Assembly (NCBI GenBank): GCA_947471105.1
Contig: CANIYB010000077.1
Coordinates: 1-9,253 of the forward strand
Length of the DNA stretch: 9,253 nt
From: Cytophagaceae bacterium
GTDB taxonomy: Bacteria; Bacteroidota; Bacteroidia; Cytophagales; Spirosomataceae
Direction of reading: 5' to 3'
In this document: positions 1 through 7,552 of the stretch, in pieces
How the letters are laid out: every line of letters begins with the position of its first letter
Position numbering within the stretch: the first letter of the stretch is position 1
Program-made: the position numbers and the translations under genes
Notes under the pieces: model-generated
The model's database searches: none
What the model was told of the DNA's origin: nothing
Seen by the model: only the letters and a program-made list of their open reading frames with translations

Positions 1-1461
1 AGTCCAATAATAATTATCGGTATATATTGGCTTTAAACCTGCAGGAGTTGAAGGATCGCCCCAGTTCCAAGTAACGTTTTTCTGATTACGGAAATACGCT
101 TCTTTTTGCTCTTGGATATCCACATTACGTTGGTACCACTGACGGAAGTTTTGATTCACGTTTAATCCAGAATATCCTGAACCATAACGGCCTTTACCAT
201 CTACGATGGAGAAGTTAGCCGAAGCAGATGCCAAAAACTTAGAAGACATCGCATATGTACCTGCTAAATTCATTGTGTTTTTAGACACTGAACTATTAGG
301 CAAAGTTCCACGCTCATCATTACGCGTGTAACCTAATTTGAAACTTCCTTTATCAGTAGCTCCATCTAATGCAATATTCACATTATTTGAGATTGCCGTT
401 TCATAAAAAGTAACAGGAGTGTTTTGAGCAGCTACCCAAGGCTTAGTCTTCATGTAGTTAGGGCCAGCAGGATCAAAAGAATCCCAATGGTAAACTTGCA
501 AAGAAGGATTAAACTTAGCTCCATAAGAAGCATCTTCAGCAGTAGGGACAACTAAATCACTTTTGCCATCACCATTTGCATCAAAATACAAGAAACCATC
601 TTTATCATATGGATCAGAATAACCAGCACCATACCCATCTTGATAATTAACAAAAGTAGATTTATCAATCGTACCAACTGTTAAACCAGCATTGATTGTT
701 AAGCCTAATCCTTTTTTCGCTTTCTTGGTTGTGATCATGATCACACCATTAGAAGCACGAGATCCATAAAGAGCTGTTGCAGCTGCACCTTTCAATACAG
801 TCATTGACTCAATATCATCTGGGTTAATATCCGCTGCAGCATTACCATAATCGTAACCACCACCACCGGCTTGTTGAGTCCCTGTGTTTTTAATTGTATT
901 ATCAATAGGCACGCCATCAACAACAAAAAGTGCCTGGTTATTACCAGTCAAAGACTTGTTACCACGGATTACTACGTTCGTAGAACCACCCACAGAGTTT
1001 CCTTGAGTAATTTGCAAACCGGCAACTTTTCCTGAAAGCGCAGAAAATGCATTACCTGTACGAACTCGAGTAAGTTCATCTCCCTTTACCTGCTGAGCAG
1101 CATAAGGTAATGAATTCTTTGTACGAGTTAAACCTAATGCAGTAACAACCACTTCATTTAACTCAGAAGCATCTGCAGCCAAATTAACGTTGATAACGGA
1201 TTGTGATCCTACATTGATTGTTTGAGGCTTATAGCCAACAAAACTGAAAACGAGCGCATCTGAATTACTTACCATAATTTTGTAAGAACCGTCAGATGTT
1301 GACGTAGTACCACGAGCGGTACCTTTTAGGCTGACACTAACTCCTGGAAGAGCTGAGCCATCCTCTGAAGAAGTAACTTTTCCAGTTACTTGCCTTGTTT
1401 GAGCTAGAGATGAACTGAATGCAGCCATCACTAATACCCATACGAGTAAGAGTTTTTTCAT
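1..1461 (-). CDS. SusC/RagA-family TonB-dependent outer-membrane transporter, 3'-truncated by the window edge
   Basis: This is the first 487 codons of a SusC-like importer; the rest lies outside the window, since family members usually have about 1000 residues. The start is ATG at 1461, giving a classical signal peptide (MKKLLLVWVLVMAAFSSSLA, cleavage likely after A20). A carboxypeptidase-regulatory-like beta domain follows (about residues 25-105: TGKVTSSEDG, LPGVSVSLKGT, DALVFSFVGY), then the SusC signature LNEVVVTALG (101-110). The plug domain (about 115-245) has orthodox motifs: ALSGKVAGLQI, NVVIRGNKS, LFVVDGVPID, DDIESMTVLKGAAATALYGS and ASNGVIMITTKK. Barrel strands start after about residue 250. 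A DANGDGKSD loop (294-302) resembles a calcium-binding loop. By family knowledge it would bind and import oligomers with a SusD partner using TonB energy; the partner is probably encoded beyond position 1. It has its own promoter candidate and follows a terminator, so it is a separate unit from the upstream operon. Substrate is unknown. Confidence 0.95.
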   Translation of the reverse strand, partial: MKKLLLVWVLVMAAFSSSLAQTRQVTGKVTSSEDGSALPGVSVSLKGTARGTTSTSDGSYKIMVSNSDALVFSFVGYKPQTINVGSQSVINVNLAADASELNEVVVTALGLTRTKNSLPYAAQQVKGDELTRVRTGNAFSALSGKVAGLQITQGNSVGGSTNVVIRGNKSLTGNNQALFVVDGVPIDNTIKNTGTQQAGGGGYDYGNAAADINPDDIESMTVLKGAAATALYGSRASNGVIMITTKKAKKGLGLTINAGLTVGTIDKSTFVNYQDGYGAGYSDPYDKDGFLYFDANGDGKSDLVVPTAEDASYGAKFNPSLQVYHWDSFDPAGPNYMKTKPWVAAQNTPVTFYETAISNNVNIALDGATDKGSFKLGYTRNDERGTLPNSSVSKNTMNLAGTYAMSSKFLASASANFSIVDGKGRYGSGYSGLNVNQNFRQWYQRNVDIQEQKEAYFRNQKNVTWNWGDPSTPAGLKPIYTDNYYWT

Positions 1462-1469
1462 GTTGATTA

Positions 1470-1493
1470 GTTTATTTAATGAAAAAATAATTT
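1470..1493 (-). promoter_or_regulatory. Conserved 5' leader segment of the second susC
   Basis: This noncoding segment lies just upstream of the start codon at 1461. It matches the segment at 7487-7510 upstream of the other susC at 23 of 24 positions. The distance to the start codon is identical in both. If the promoter at 1504-1534 is right, the segment makes up most of the 5' untranslated region. There is no Shine-Dalgarno sequence; the A/T-rich stretch ending AAATAAAC upstream of the start is typical of Bacteroidota translation starts. A shared regulatory role is inference. Confidence 0.5.
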
Positions 1494-1503
1494 TAAAAGT
1501 CTG

Positions 1504-1534
1504 CTAAATTATAAATTTTCTTATATAAGCCAAA
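1504..1534 (-). promoter_or_regulatory. Candidate Bacteroidota-type promoter for the second susC
   Basis: On the minus strand there is a -33 element TTTG (1534-1531), a 19-nt spacer, and a -7 element TAATTTAG (1511-1504). The latter matches the phylum consensus TAnnTTTG at five of six informative positions. The spacing fits the known range of about 19-21 nt. Transcription would begin a few bases below 1504, giving a leader of roughly 35-40 nt before the ATG at 1461. It lies downstream of the terminator at 1728-1756, as expected for an independent transcription unit. Confidence 0.5.
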
Positions 1535-1727
1535 GAAAAAAATGTAAAAAAATGGTTTTGTTGGCTAAAAGATGGCATAACAATCGGAATGCCAAATTAT
1601 TGTTTTGCATTTTTAAAAGTCAACGTGTAAATACAAATAATTTTTTGGACAAATATTTCATAAAGGTCAATTCAATATTTGAATTTTTATGTTTAAGAAT
1701 CAGATTAAACTTGCGAGATGATAAAAC

Positions 1728-1756
1728 AAAAAAGGCAGCGAATTCGCTGCCTTTTT
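1728..1756 (-). terminator. Intrinsic terminator of the susC-susD-DUF1735 operon
   Basis: A perfect inverted repeat, GGCAGCG (1734-1740) and CGCTGCC (1745-1751), encloses an AATT loop. It is flanked by an A run (1728-1733) and a T run (1752-1756), so the palindrome extends over 28 bp. On the minus strand the stem is followed by six T residues. The stem lies about 25 bp past the stop codon of the DUF1735 gene (TAA at 1778-1776). By symmetry it could also stop plus-strand transcription, but no plus-strand gene is present. Confidence 0.85.
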
Positions 1757-1775
1757 AAAAAATAAATAAGTAAGA

Positions 1776-2729
1776 TTATTGCCTTGGTTGTATGAATGTC
1801 AAGGTATCTATAAAGGCACGAAGTGGATTACCATTGTAATTCCAACTAATGTACATTTTCTTCTTAGCTGCATCATACCTATTTGAGTTAGATACACCTG
1901 CTAAAGTAAATTTAGTAATGACCGTGGCATTGGGTGGGTTATTAAATACGCGAGCTACCTCGTCCGTATTTGGATCAAATTCCACCACAGGTGAAATACC
2001 TGATCCATACCAGCTCAAATCATTTTCAGGATCTGGACCCACACCGATCGGGTGACCATAAGAACCAGCATCAGGCCAGTAATAAATAACTGAATTAGCA
2101 CCCGCAGTCATCATATAAACGACTGTTTTGTATGGGAAGTTGTAAGGAACACGGTTGTGTGCACCGGTCAACAAATACACTCCGTCATACTTATTCTTCA
2201 AACTAATCATGGTTAAAATTTGCTTCTGAGCACTTGAAATCTTTGCTCCTGGAGCTTCAGTCACCTTATAACCAATGGCGAATTTTTTAGATAAATCCCA
2301 TTTAGAACCATCTAAGCTAATTTCAATGTTTTTCGCAAACTCATTAGGTGCAAAATTAACCGTAAACTTGTTCCCCGATTTTGTTATTGAAGGATCCGTT
2401 ACATAGGTAAAAATGGAAGTCGGCAATGCCTCAAAGCTTTCATCGTTCTCCTTGTTAAACGCAGCAACCAATTCAGGTGCGTCGATAATCGACACCGTGG
2501 CTGCTTTAGCTAATTCCGCAGGAGAATTCACATCCCTTCGAACATTAAAGACAACCACATTTTTCTTGGTGGTAAAAGGCTCATAATACAAAGCCTTTGT
2601 AGGGCCATCGTTGATTTTAACAAATACTGATCCAGTATCGCCTAATGCAACCACATCATCCTTGATACAAGATTGCATCACAAATGCTCCCAAGAACATC
2701 AGCGAAAGGACTATTTTTATCTTTTTCAT
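1776..2729 (-). CDS. DUF1735 (BT_3987-like N-terminal domain) surface lipoprotein, probable glycan-binding accessory
   Basis: This is the third gene of the operon and encodes 317 residues. A lipoprotein signal peptide ends in the lipobox MQSC (C21 lipidated). The acidic IKDD after the cysteine resembles the Bacteroidota lipoprotein export signal that sends proteins to the cell surface. Residues about 30-175 look like the DUF1735 beta-sandwich domain: VVFNVRRDV, AATVSIIDAPELVAAFNKEN, FEALPTSIFTY, FTVNFAPNEFAKNIEISLDG and KKFAIGYKVTEA. Residues about 180-317 form a second beta-rich domain rich in Tyr and Trp (NKYDGVYLLTG, SVIYYWPDAGSYG), resembling BT_3044-like/DUF4361 C-terminal modules. No catalytic domain is visible. 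In known loci such proteins accompany SusCD pairs, and DUF1735 also occurs at the N-terminus of GH18 enzymes, so a role as surface glycan-binding protein is inferred; the ligand is unknown. The ATG at 2729 gives a complete signal peptide. The gene follows susD after 36 bp and is closed by a strong terminator. Confidence 0.85.
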   Translation of the reverse strand: MKKIKIVLSLMFLGAFVMQSCIKDDVVALGDTGSVFVKINDGPTKALYYEPFTTKKNVVVFNVRRDVNSPAELAKAATVSIIDAPELVAAFNKENDESFEALPTSIFTYVTDPSITKSGNKFTVNFAPNEFAKNIEISLDGSKWDLSKKFAIGYKVTEAPGAKISSAQKQILTMISLKNKYDGVYLLTGAHNRVPYNFPYKTVVYMMTAGANSVIYYWPDAGSYGHPIGVGPDPENDLSWYGSGISPVVEFDPNTDEVARVFNNPPNATVITKFTLAGVSNSNRYDAAKKKMYISWNYNGNPLRAFIDTLTFIQPRQ

Positions 2730-2765
2730 ATGTTTACTATTTTAAAATGATATAAAGGCGAATCA

Positions 2766-4205
2766 TTAATTATTCCACCAAACTCTAGCATCTTGAGTAT
2801 CACCCCCTGTAATTCCCGCAACAGCAGCTTCTGCATTTGCTTTATTCGACGTAAACTCAGTCGAACCATACGTATATCTTCTAGGAATTTGCTTAGAAGC
2901 ATTCGTCGCATCAGGTGCTGGAGTCAATTCAGGAAATCCTGTCTTTCTCCAAATATTCCAGGCTTGCATACCATCTGGATAGTGTGCGATATATCGTTGG
3001 GTTGCAATTTTCTTCAAATTACCCGCAGCGCCCGGAGCATCTAAAGCCACCGAAGCCTGACCTAAATAGTCAGTCGCTACTTTAAGACCCCATTGCTCAT
3101 ACGATAATGCGATACCTAAACTATACGTGGTAGGTAATGACTCAGAAGTCCAACCATAATTAGCTGCTTCTGCTCTTGCCAAAGCTATTTGGCCAGCCGA
3201 AATCACAACGATACTTCCATTTTCCTTGCGGAAATCACCACGTAAAATACGAGCCCAATTAGAATTAGCGGATGTGAATGCCTCCACCTTTGCACGTACT
3301 AAGCCGAATGGAACCCCAACACTAGAAGATTCTAAGGCATTACCAGCAGTCTGATCTTGCGTAGCACCCCCAAATGCTTTTTGGCGTCCGTCATTTAATA
3401 CTCCCATTAAATCAGTCATTGTTTTGCTCTCACCATAATCTTTACGACCATTATATAACGCAAACCAAGAAGATTTAAAGTTACCACCTGGATAATTCAA
3501 CGTCATATTTTGGGTATTGTTCTGAATGTATCCGGCAGGATCATTCAGAGCCGCGGCAAACTGAGTCGCCGCATATCCACCTGCTGCAGGAAATCTTTTA
3601 GATAATTGCAAGGACATCAACATGCGTAACGAGTTAGCCGTGCGTTTCCATTTGGTCACATCGCCCGCATAAATCAAATCACCTTTTACCGCGGAAGCGT
3701 CGAATGCACCAACGGCTTTTGTCAATGCATCAATCATTCCTTTATAGATATCCTCTTGGCGATCATATTTAGGATTTGCATTTTTAACGCCTAATAAAGC
3801 CTGAGAATAAGGCACATCCCCCCAGCGATCTGTGATCGTCCAGAAAATGTATTGTTGCAATATCTTAGCAATTTGCACCATATTATTACTTTCCTTGCGG
3901 TCGATAATAATCTGTAAATCCATTAGAGATCCTGCATATTCACCTGAAAACTCTATTTGAGGTAAAGAGTAAAGAGACGCATCAGTGTATTGCGTTTCCG
4001 AGAAGTACTGACCATAAAGTCCTGGTCGAGTAGAAGCTGCATAACCCCCTAAACCGGCTTGAACGTTCGCCATTAATGCGGACATCGTAGGCTCAGAAGT
4101 TGCTGCTGGATTCACGTTGGTATCACCAAAGTCATCCAATTTTTGGCATCCACCTAAACTTAACAAGATTAGGGTAGCGCATATATATATGATTTTCTTT
4201 TTCAT
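2766..4205 (-). CDS. SusD/RagB-family nutrient-binding outer-membrane lipoprotein (SusD-like_2 type)
   Basis: The 479-residue product is the substrate-capturing lid partner of the SusC encoded immediately upstream. Its lipoprotein signal has lipobox LGGC with C20 lipidated, followed by QKLDDF, whose acidic pair fits surface export. Family hallmarks are PTMSALMANVQAGLGG (39-54), GLYGQYFSETQYTDASLY (62-79), the conserved DRWGDVPYSQAL (126-137) and a C-terminal WNIWRKTGFP (416-425) followed by IPRR (440-443). The helical central part (about 90-230) carries the TPR-like fold of the family. Length and overall pattern fit the SusD-like_2 branch (PF12771 from memory) rather than the starch-binding SusD prototype. 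The gene starts 21 bp after the susC stop, and the DUF1735 gene follows 36 bp downstream, so the three are almost certainly co-transcribed. No Shine-Dalgarno sequence precedes the ATG; the upstream sequence is A/T-rich, usual in this phylum. The ligand cannot be deduced. Confidence 0.93.
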   Translation of the reverse strand: MKKKIIYICATLILLSLGGCQKLDDFGDTNVNPAATSEPTMSALMANVQAGLGGYAASTRPGLYGQYFSETQYTDASLYSLPQIEFSGEYAGSLMDLQIIIDRKESNNMVQIAKILQQYIFWTITDRWGDVPYSQALLGVKNANPKYDRQEDIYKGMIDALTKAVGAFDASAVKGDLIYAGDVTKWKRTANSLRMLMSLQLSKRFPAAGGYAATQFAAALNDPAGYIQNNTQNMTLNYPGGNFKSSWFALYNGRKDYGESKTMTDLMGVLNDGRQKAFGGATQDQTAGNALESSSVGVPFGLVRAKVEAFTSANSNWARILRGDFRKENGSIVVISAGQIALARAEAANYGWTSESLPTTYSLGIALSYEQWGLKVATDYLGQASVALDAPGAAGNLKKIATQRYIAHYPDGMQAWNIWRKTGFPELTPAPDATNASKQIPRRYTYGSTEFTSNKANAEAAVAGITGGDTQDARVWWNN

Positions 4206-4226
4206 GTCTTTAAAATTTAACTTTAA

Positions 4227-7200
4227 TTAAAACCCAAATTTAATATTGACACCATATCCACGAGATCCAGGCCATTGTCCTGTTTCACCACTCACCGCAG
4301 AAATCTCAGATGGATCAAAGTCTTTTGTTGTCGCATAAATAAGTATTGGATTTCTAGCTGTTAAAGAAATATTAACTGATTGGAAATATTTATTCATTCC
4401 CAATTTCTTCACAGGTAAATTATATCCTAAGGCTAATTCTCTAAGTTTAACAAAAGTTAAATCATAGATAAATGGATCAAAAGTCTTGTTATTATAAAGG
4501 TTATGGAAGTAATCTTGTGCCTCTACATAAAAATCAACTGCCTTGCCTTCCGCATTTACCCCTTTCGTATGAACTCCACCCCCATCAGCGACTGCATCAC
4601 GAATTGGGTTTCCCTTATCGTTCACTGTTGCTGTTTGAGCAGTTAAGCCTGAGAATGAACCCCACATATTAGATAATGAAGCAAATTTACCACCCACTTG
4701 GAAGTCAATATTGACATTCAATGTGAAATCATTTAAGAAAGTAAATGAATTCTGTAAACCACCTGTATAATCAGGAAGTACTGAACCAAAATTCACTTTT
4801 GGATCATTGACAAAAAATCCACTTGCATCCAGTACGGGTTGGCCATTAATTCGCTTAATACCATTACCATACAATTGACCCCATCTCATCCCTTCTGTAT
4901 GAACTAAGTAAGGCATCGTTGTTCCCCAAACTCCTTGTACTCCAGCCGTTTGTGTAATACCATATTTAGGACTTAACGAAATAACATCATTTTGGATTAA
5001 TTTAGAAACCGTTCCTGAAATTCTCCATGAAAAATTAGGGGAAACCACTGGACGTGCATTCATTTGAATATCTAAACCTTTCTTAGAAATCTCTCCAATG
5101 TTCGTCAATAAAGAAGTGTAACCACTCGCTCCATTCACACTTAACGCATAAGGGAAATCTTTTTCAGCCCCTTGCCATACAGTTGCAGAGATTCCGATGC
5201 GGTCATTAAGGAAAGATAAGTCTAGACCAATTTCACTTTGAGAAACCACAGATCCTTTAATATTAGGATCCACCAATGTGTTAGATGCCGACATTAAGAA
5301 GTCACTTCCCCACTTGTATTGGCCTAAGCTGTAGGCAGAACCTGGGAAACGATAAGCTCCAAAACTCTCATTACTTGTTCCAAGCGCCTTAGGAATTTCT
5401 CCCCATGAACCTCTTAATTTACCGTAACTCACCCATGGCAAACTCTTCTCAATTAAATCACTGAAAACAAATGAAAGTCCTGCTGATTTCGAAAGCACTG
5501 AATTTGCTTCTTTAGGCAAGGTTGAATACCAGTCATTTCTTAACGTAATATCCGCAAATAAGAAATTTTTGTACCCAAAAGTACCTTTACCGATTAGCGC
5601 TTTATATTTCTCTAACAAACGATCATTTCCAATAGTCGCCGGATCCACTGAATTAGACACCGTAAATAAATCCGAAACGCTTAATCCATTATTGGTATTC
5701 GCGCTATTGCTTGAATAAGTCCATTCGAAAAAGTCAGTTCCTACGTTGGCATCAATCGTAAAATCTTTGATTTTTTTAGAATAGTTGGCAAATAACTCCA
5801 TATTCGTACGATCTGAATAGGTTTGGCCCGTATAATAATATCCTTTGGCCTCTGGTGAATTACCAGTCGTTTGCAAACCACTTTCGTTTAAGCGTGAGCT
5901 ATATCGATAATCTGTTAAACCTACGTTTTGTTGCTTTCTATAAGTAGCTGTAAATTTCAAATCGTCGTTCACCTTATACGTAAAGGCTACGTTTCCGAAT
6001 AGACGGTTTCTTTGATTCGTTTGATTCACTAAATCGAACCAAGAGAAAAAGTTATACCAATAGTTACCCGCATAGAAGTTTTTCTTATTGGATGCATCGT
6101 AAGCATCAGGATTTGCGTGATTCCATGAAGCGTAAATCCCTTCAGGAGTTCTTAAATCCTTCAATTCTTTCATGATGTTCATATCCAAATCCCTGTGGAA
6201 CCATTGGTTAAATGCTCCAGAAGATTGATTTGAATAACCATCATCGATCTCTCCTTTTTGGATTTGACTTACATAGTTGATATCCGCACTCACCATGAAA
6301 TGCTTATTCAAATTATAAGCAGTCATGACGTTTAAGGTATTTTTATTTAATGAAGTGTTCGCCAACAAACCATCGATGGATTGATTACCATAGGTTAATT
6401 TAAACTTCAATTTATCTGAAGAGGAATTAATGGTAAAACTATTATTTTTAGTAACCCCTGTTTGGTAAAAATCACGTGCGTTATTCGGTTGAGGAGTCAA
6501 AGCTGCCGTCTTGAACGAATACTTACTTCCTGCATACCACGCATACCAAGGAATATATTCTTGGCCTACCATACGAGGACCCCATGAAGCATCATCACTA
6601 TAGTCATGGTAATATTTACCATCTAATGCTTTCCAATCTTCCGGATCTGTCGATTTATATTTATACTGCATCAAATCACCCACAGCACCACCGGCGTATG
6701 AATTTTGGTAATTTGGCAAGATATAAGGAGACTCAAATAGAATACCTGTGTTCAACGTGACCCCAATACCTTGTTGGTTTGGTGTAGCTTCTTTCAACGT
6801 AATAACGATTGCCCCATTCGCACCTTGAGAACCGAACTGAGCTGCCGCCGCTGCACCTTGCAATACAGAAACGTTTTCAATGTCATCTAAGTTGATGTCA
6901 TCTGAATTAGGCAGAATAGTTCCATTTACTACGTACAATGCACCTGATCCTAAACCAAAACCTGATACTCCACGTAAACGAACTTCCGTAGAACGACCTA
7001 AGGCCGCTGCCGATTGAGAACGAACTTGGATACCAGAAACCTTACCTGCTAATGCATTATTAAGGTTAGTCTGACGGATCACGTTCAATTGCTTTTGATC
7101 TACTACTTGGGCATTGTTGGAAGTTGACCTAGCATTTCGCTTAGATCCATATGCACCTGTTACCACTACTTCAGAAAGTTCAGAAACATCTGAAACTAAA

Positions 7201-7478
7201 ACCACATTGATGGTCGACTGACTTCCTACCGTAATAGACTGTTGTTTAAAGCCAACAAAGCTAAAAACAAGAACTTCGGAATTACTAGCCGAAATTTTAA
7301 ATGTACCATCAAAAGATGTTGTAGTACCTCGAGAAGTACCTTTAAGGCTGACACTAACTCCAGGAAGCGGAGCACCATCTTCAGAAGAAGTGACCTTTCC
7401 AGTTAATGGCCTTGTTTGAGCTAGAGATGAACTTAGAAAAGCCATCACTAAAACCCACACGAGGAATAGTTTTTTCAT
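4227..7478 (-). CDS. SusC/RagA-family TonB-dependent outer-membrane transporter, complete
   Basis: The 1083-residue importer has a signal peptide (cleavage likely after A20: SSSLA/QT) and a carboxypeptidase-regulatory-like domain (about 25-105, with LPGVSVSLKGTSRGTT and LVFSFVGF). The SusC signature LSEVVVTGAYG (101-111) comes next, then a plug (about 115-230: NALAGKVSGIQV, EVRLRGVSG, ALYVVNGTILP, DDIENVSVLQGAAAAAQFGS, GANGAIVITL) and a 22-strand-type barrel to the C-terminus, which ends NIKFGF with the terminal Phe typical of outer-membrane proteins. The plug departs from consensus: VVNGTILP replaces VVDGxPI, and QFGSQGANGA replaces LYGSRxANGV. With the SusD encoded 21 bp downstream it should form a TonB-driven 'pedal-bin' importer for an oligomeric nutrient. 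It is the first gene of the operon. Its first 108 residues are about three quarters identical to those of the susC starting at 1461, but the rest is divergent. No frameshift is seen. Substrate is unknown. Confidence 0.97.
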   Translation of the reverse strand: MKKLFLVWVLVMAFLSSSLAQTRPLTGKVTSSEDGAPLPGVSVSLKGTSRGTTTSFDGTFKISASNSEVLVFSFVGFKQQSITVGSQSTINVVLVSDVSELSEVVVTGAYGSKRNARSTSNNAQVVDQKQLNVIRQTNLNNALAGKVSGIQVRSQSAAALGRSTEVRLRGVSGFGLGSGALYVVNGTILPNSDDINLDDIENVSVLQGAAAAAQFGSQGANGAIVITLKEATPNQQGIGVTLNTGILFESPYILPNYQNSYAGGAVGDLMQYKYKSTDPEDWKALDGKYYHDYSDDASWGPRMVGQEYIPWYAWYAGSKYSFKTAALTPQPNNARDFYQTGVTKNNSFTINSSSDKLKFKLTYGNQSIDGLLANTSLNKNTLNVMTAYNLNKHFMVSADINYVSQIQKGEIDDGYSNQSSGAFNQWFHRDLDMNIMKELKDLRTPEGIYASWNHANPDAYDASNKKNFYAGNYWYNFFSWFDLVNQTNQRNRLFGNVAFTYKVNDDLKFTATYRKQQNVGLTDYRYSSRLNESGLQTTGNSPEAKGYYYTGQTYSDRTNMELFANYSKKIKDFTIDANVGTDFFEWTYSSNSANTNNGLSVSDLFTVSNSVDPATIGNDRLLEKYKALIGKGTFGYKNFLFADITLRNDWYSTLPKEANSVLSKSAGLSFVFSDLIEKSLPWVSYGKLRGSWGEIPKALGTSNESFGAYRFPGSAYSLGQYKWGSDFLMSASNTLVDPNIKGSVVSQSEIGLDLSFLNDRIGISATVWQGAEKDFPYALSVNGASGYTSLLTNIGEISKKGLDIQMNARPVVSPNFSWRISGTVSKLIQNDVISLSPKYGITQTAGVQGVWGTTMPYLVHTEGMRWGQLYGNGIKRINGQPVLDASGFFVNDPKVNFGSVLPDYTGGLQNSFTFLNDFTLNVNIDFQVGGKFASLSNMWGSFSGLTAQTATVNDKGNPIRDAVADGGGVHTKGVNAEGKAVDFYVEAQDYFHNLYNNKTFDPFIYDLTFVKLRELALGYNLPVKKLGMNKYFQSVNISLTARNPILIYATTKDFDPSEISAVSGETGQWPGSRGYGVNIKFGF

Positions 7479-7486
7479 GTTGAATC

Positions 7487-7510
7487 GTTTATTTAATGAA
7501 AGAATAATTT
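7487..7510 (-). promoter_or_regulatory. Conserved 5' leader segment of the operon's susC
   Basis: This noncoding segment lies eight bases upstream of the start codon at 7478 and is the counterpart of 1470-1493; the two differ at one of 24 positions. Beyond it the upstream regions diverge quickly. Conservation outside the coding frame, at an identical distance from the start, suggests either recent duplication or a retained function in mRNA stability, translation or small-RNA control. That function is inference. Confidence 0.5.
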
Positions 7511-7521
7511 GAATTAATTGT

Positions 7522-7552
7522 CAAATTAAAAAAAATGATTTAAAAATATCAA
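7522..7552 (-). promoter_or_regulatory. Candidate promoter of the susC-susD-DUF1735 operon
   Basis: On the minus strand TTG (7552-7550) is followed by 20 nt and then TTAATTTG (7529-7522), which matches TAnnTTTG at five of six informative positions. It sits at almost the same distance from its start codon as the promoter candidate of the second susC. In such AT-rich DNA chance matches are common, and a perfect -7 match exists farther upstream at 7622-7615, so the assignment is tentative. Confidence 0.35.

Larger units (their letters stand above)
1462..1775. other. Intergenic region between the susCD operon and the second susC
   Basis: This 314-bp AT-rich gap holds three things: a palindromic terminator next to the upstream operon (1728-1756), a promoter candidate (1504-1534) and a conserved leader (1470-1493) next to the downstream susC. 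The middle part, about 1535-1727, contains only AT-rich sequence with no convincing gene, RNA or repeat. A transcriptional regulator binding site could lie here, but none is recognisable from a single sequence. Confidence 0.7.

Noticed and set aside
1..1461. The truncated susC as a pseudogene
   Set aside because: The frame is open to the first base of the window with all expected motifs in order, so the truncation is a window-edge effect and not a lesion.
1552..1758. A 68-codon plus-strand open frame in the gap before the second susC
   Set aside because: It has a Lys/Asn-rich low-complexity product, no recognisable domain or start signal, begins upstream of the minus-strand promoter and runs through the terminator palindrome; it is best explained as chance in AT-rich DNA.
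2726..2911. A 61-codon minus-strand open frame overlapping the 3' end of the susD-like gene
   Set aside because: It lies in another frame inside a well-supported SusD C-terminus and has no domain or signal peptide of its own.
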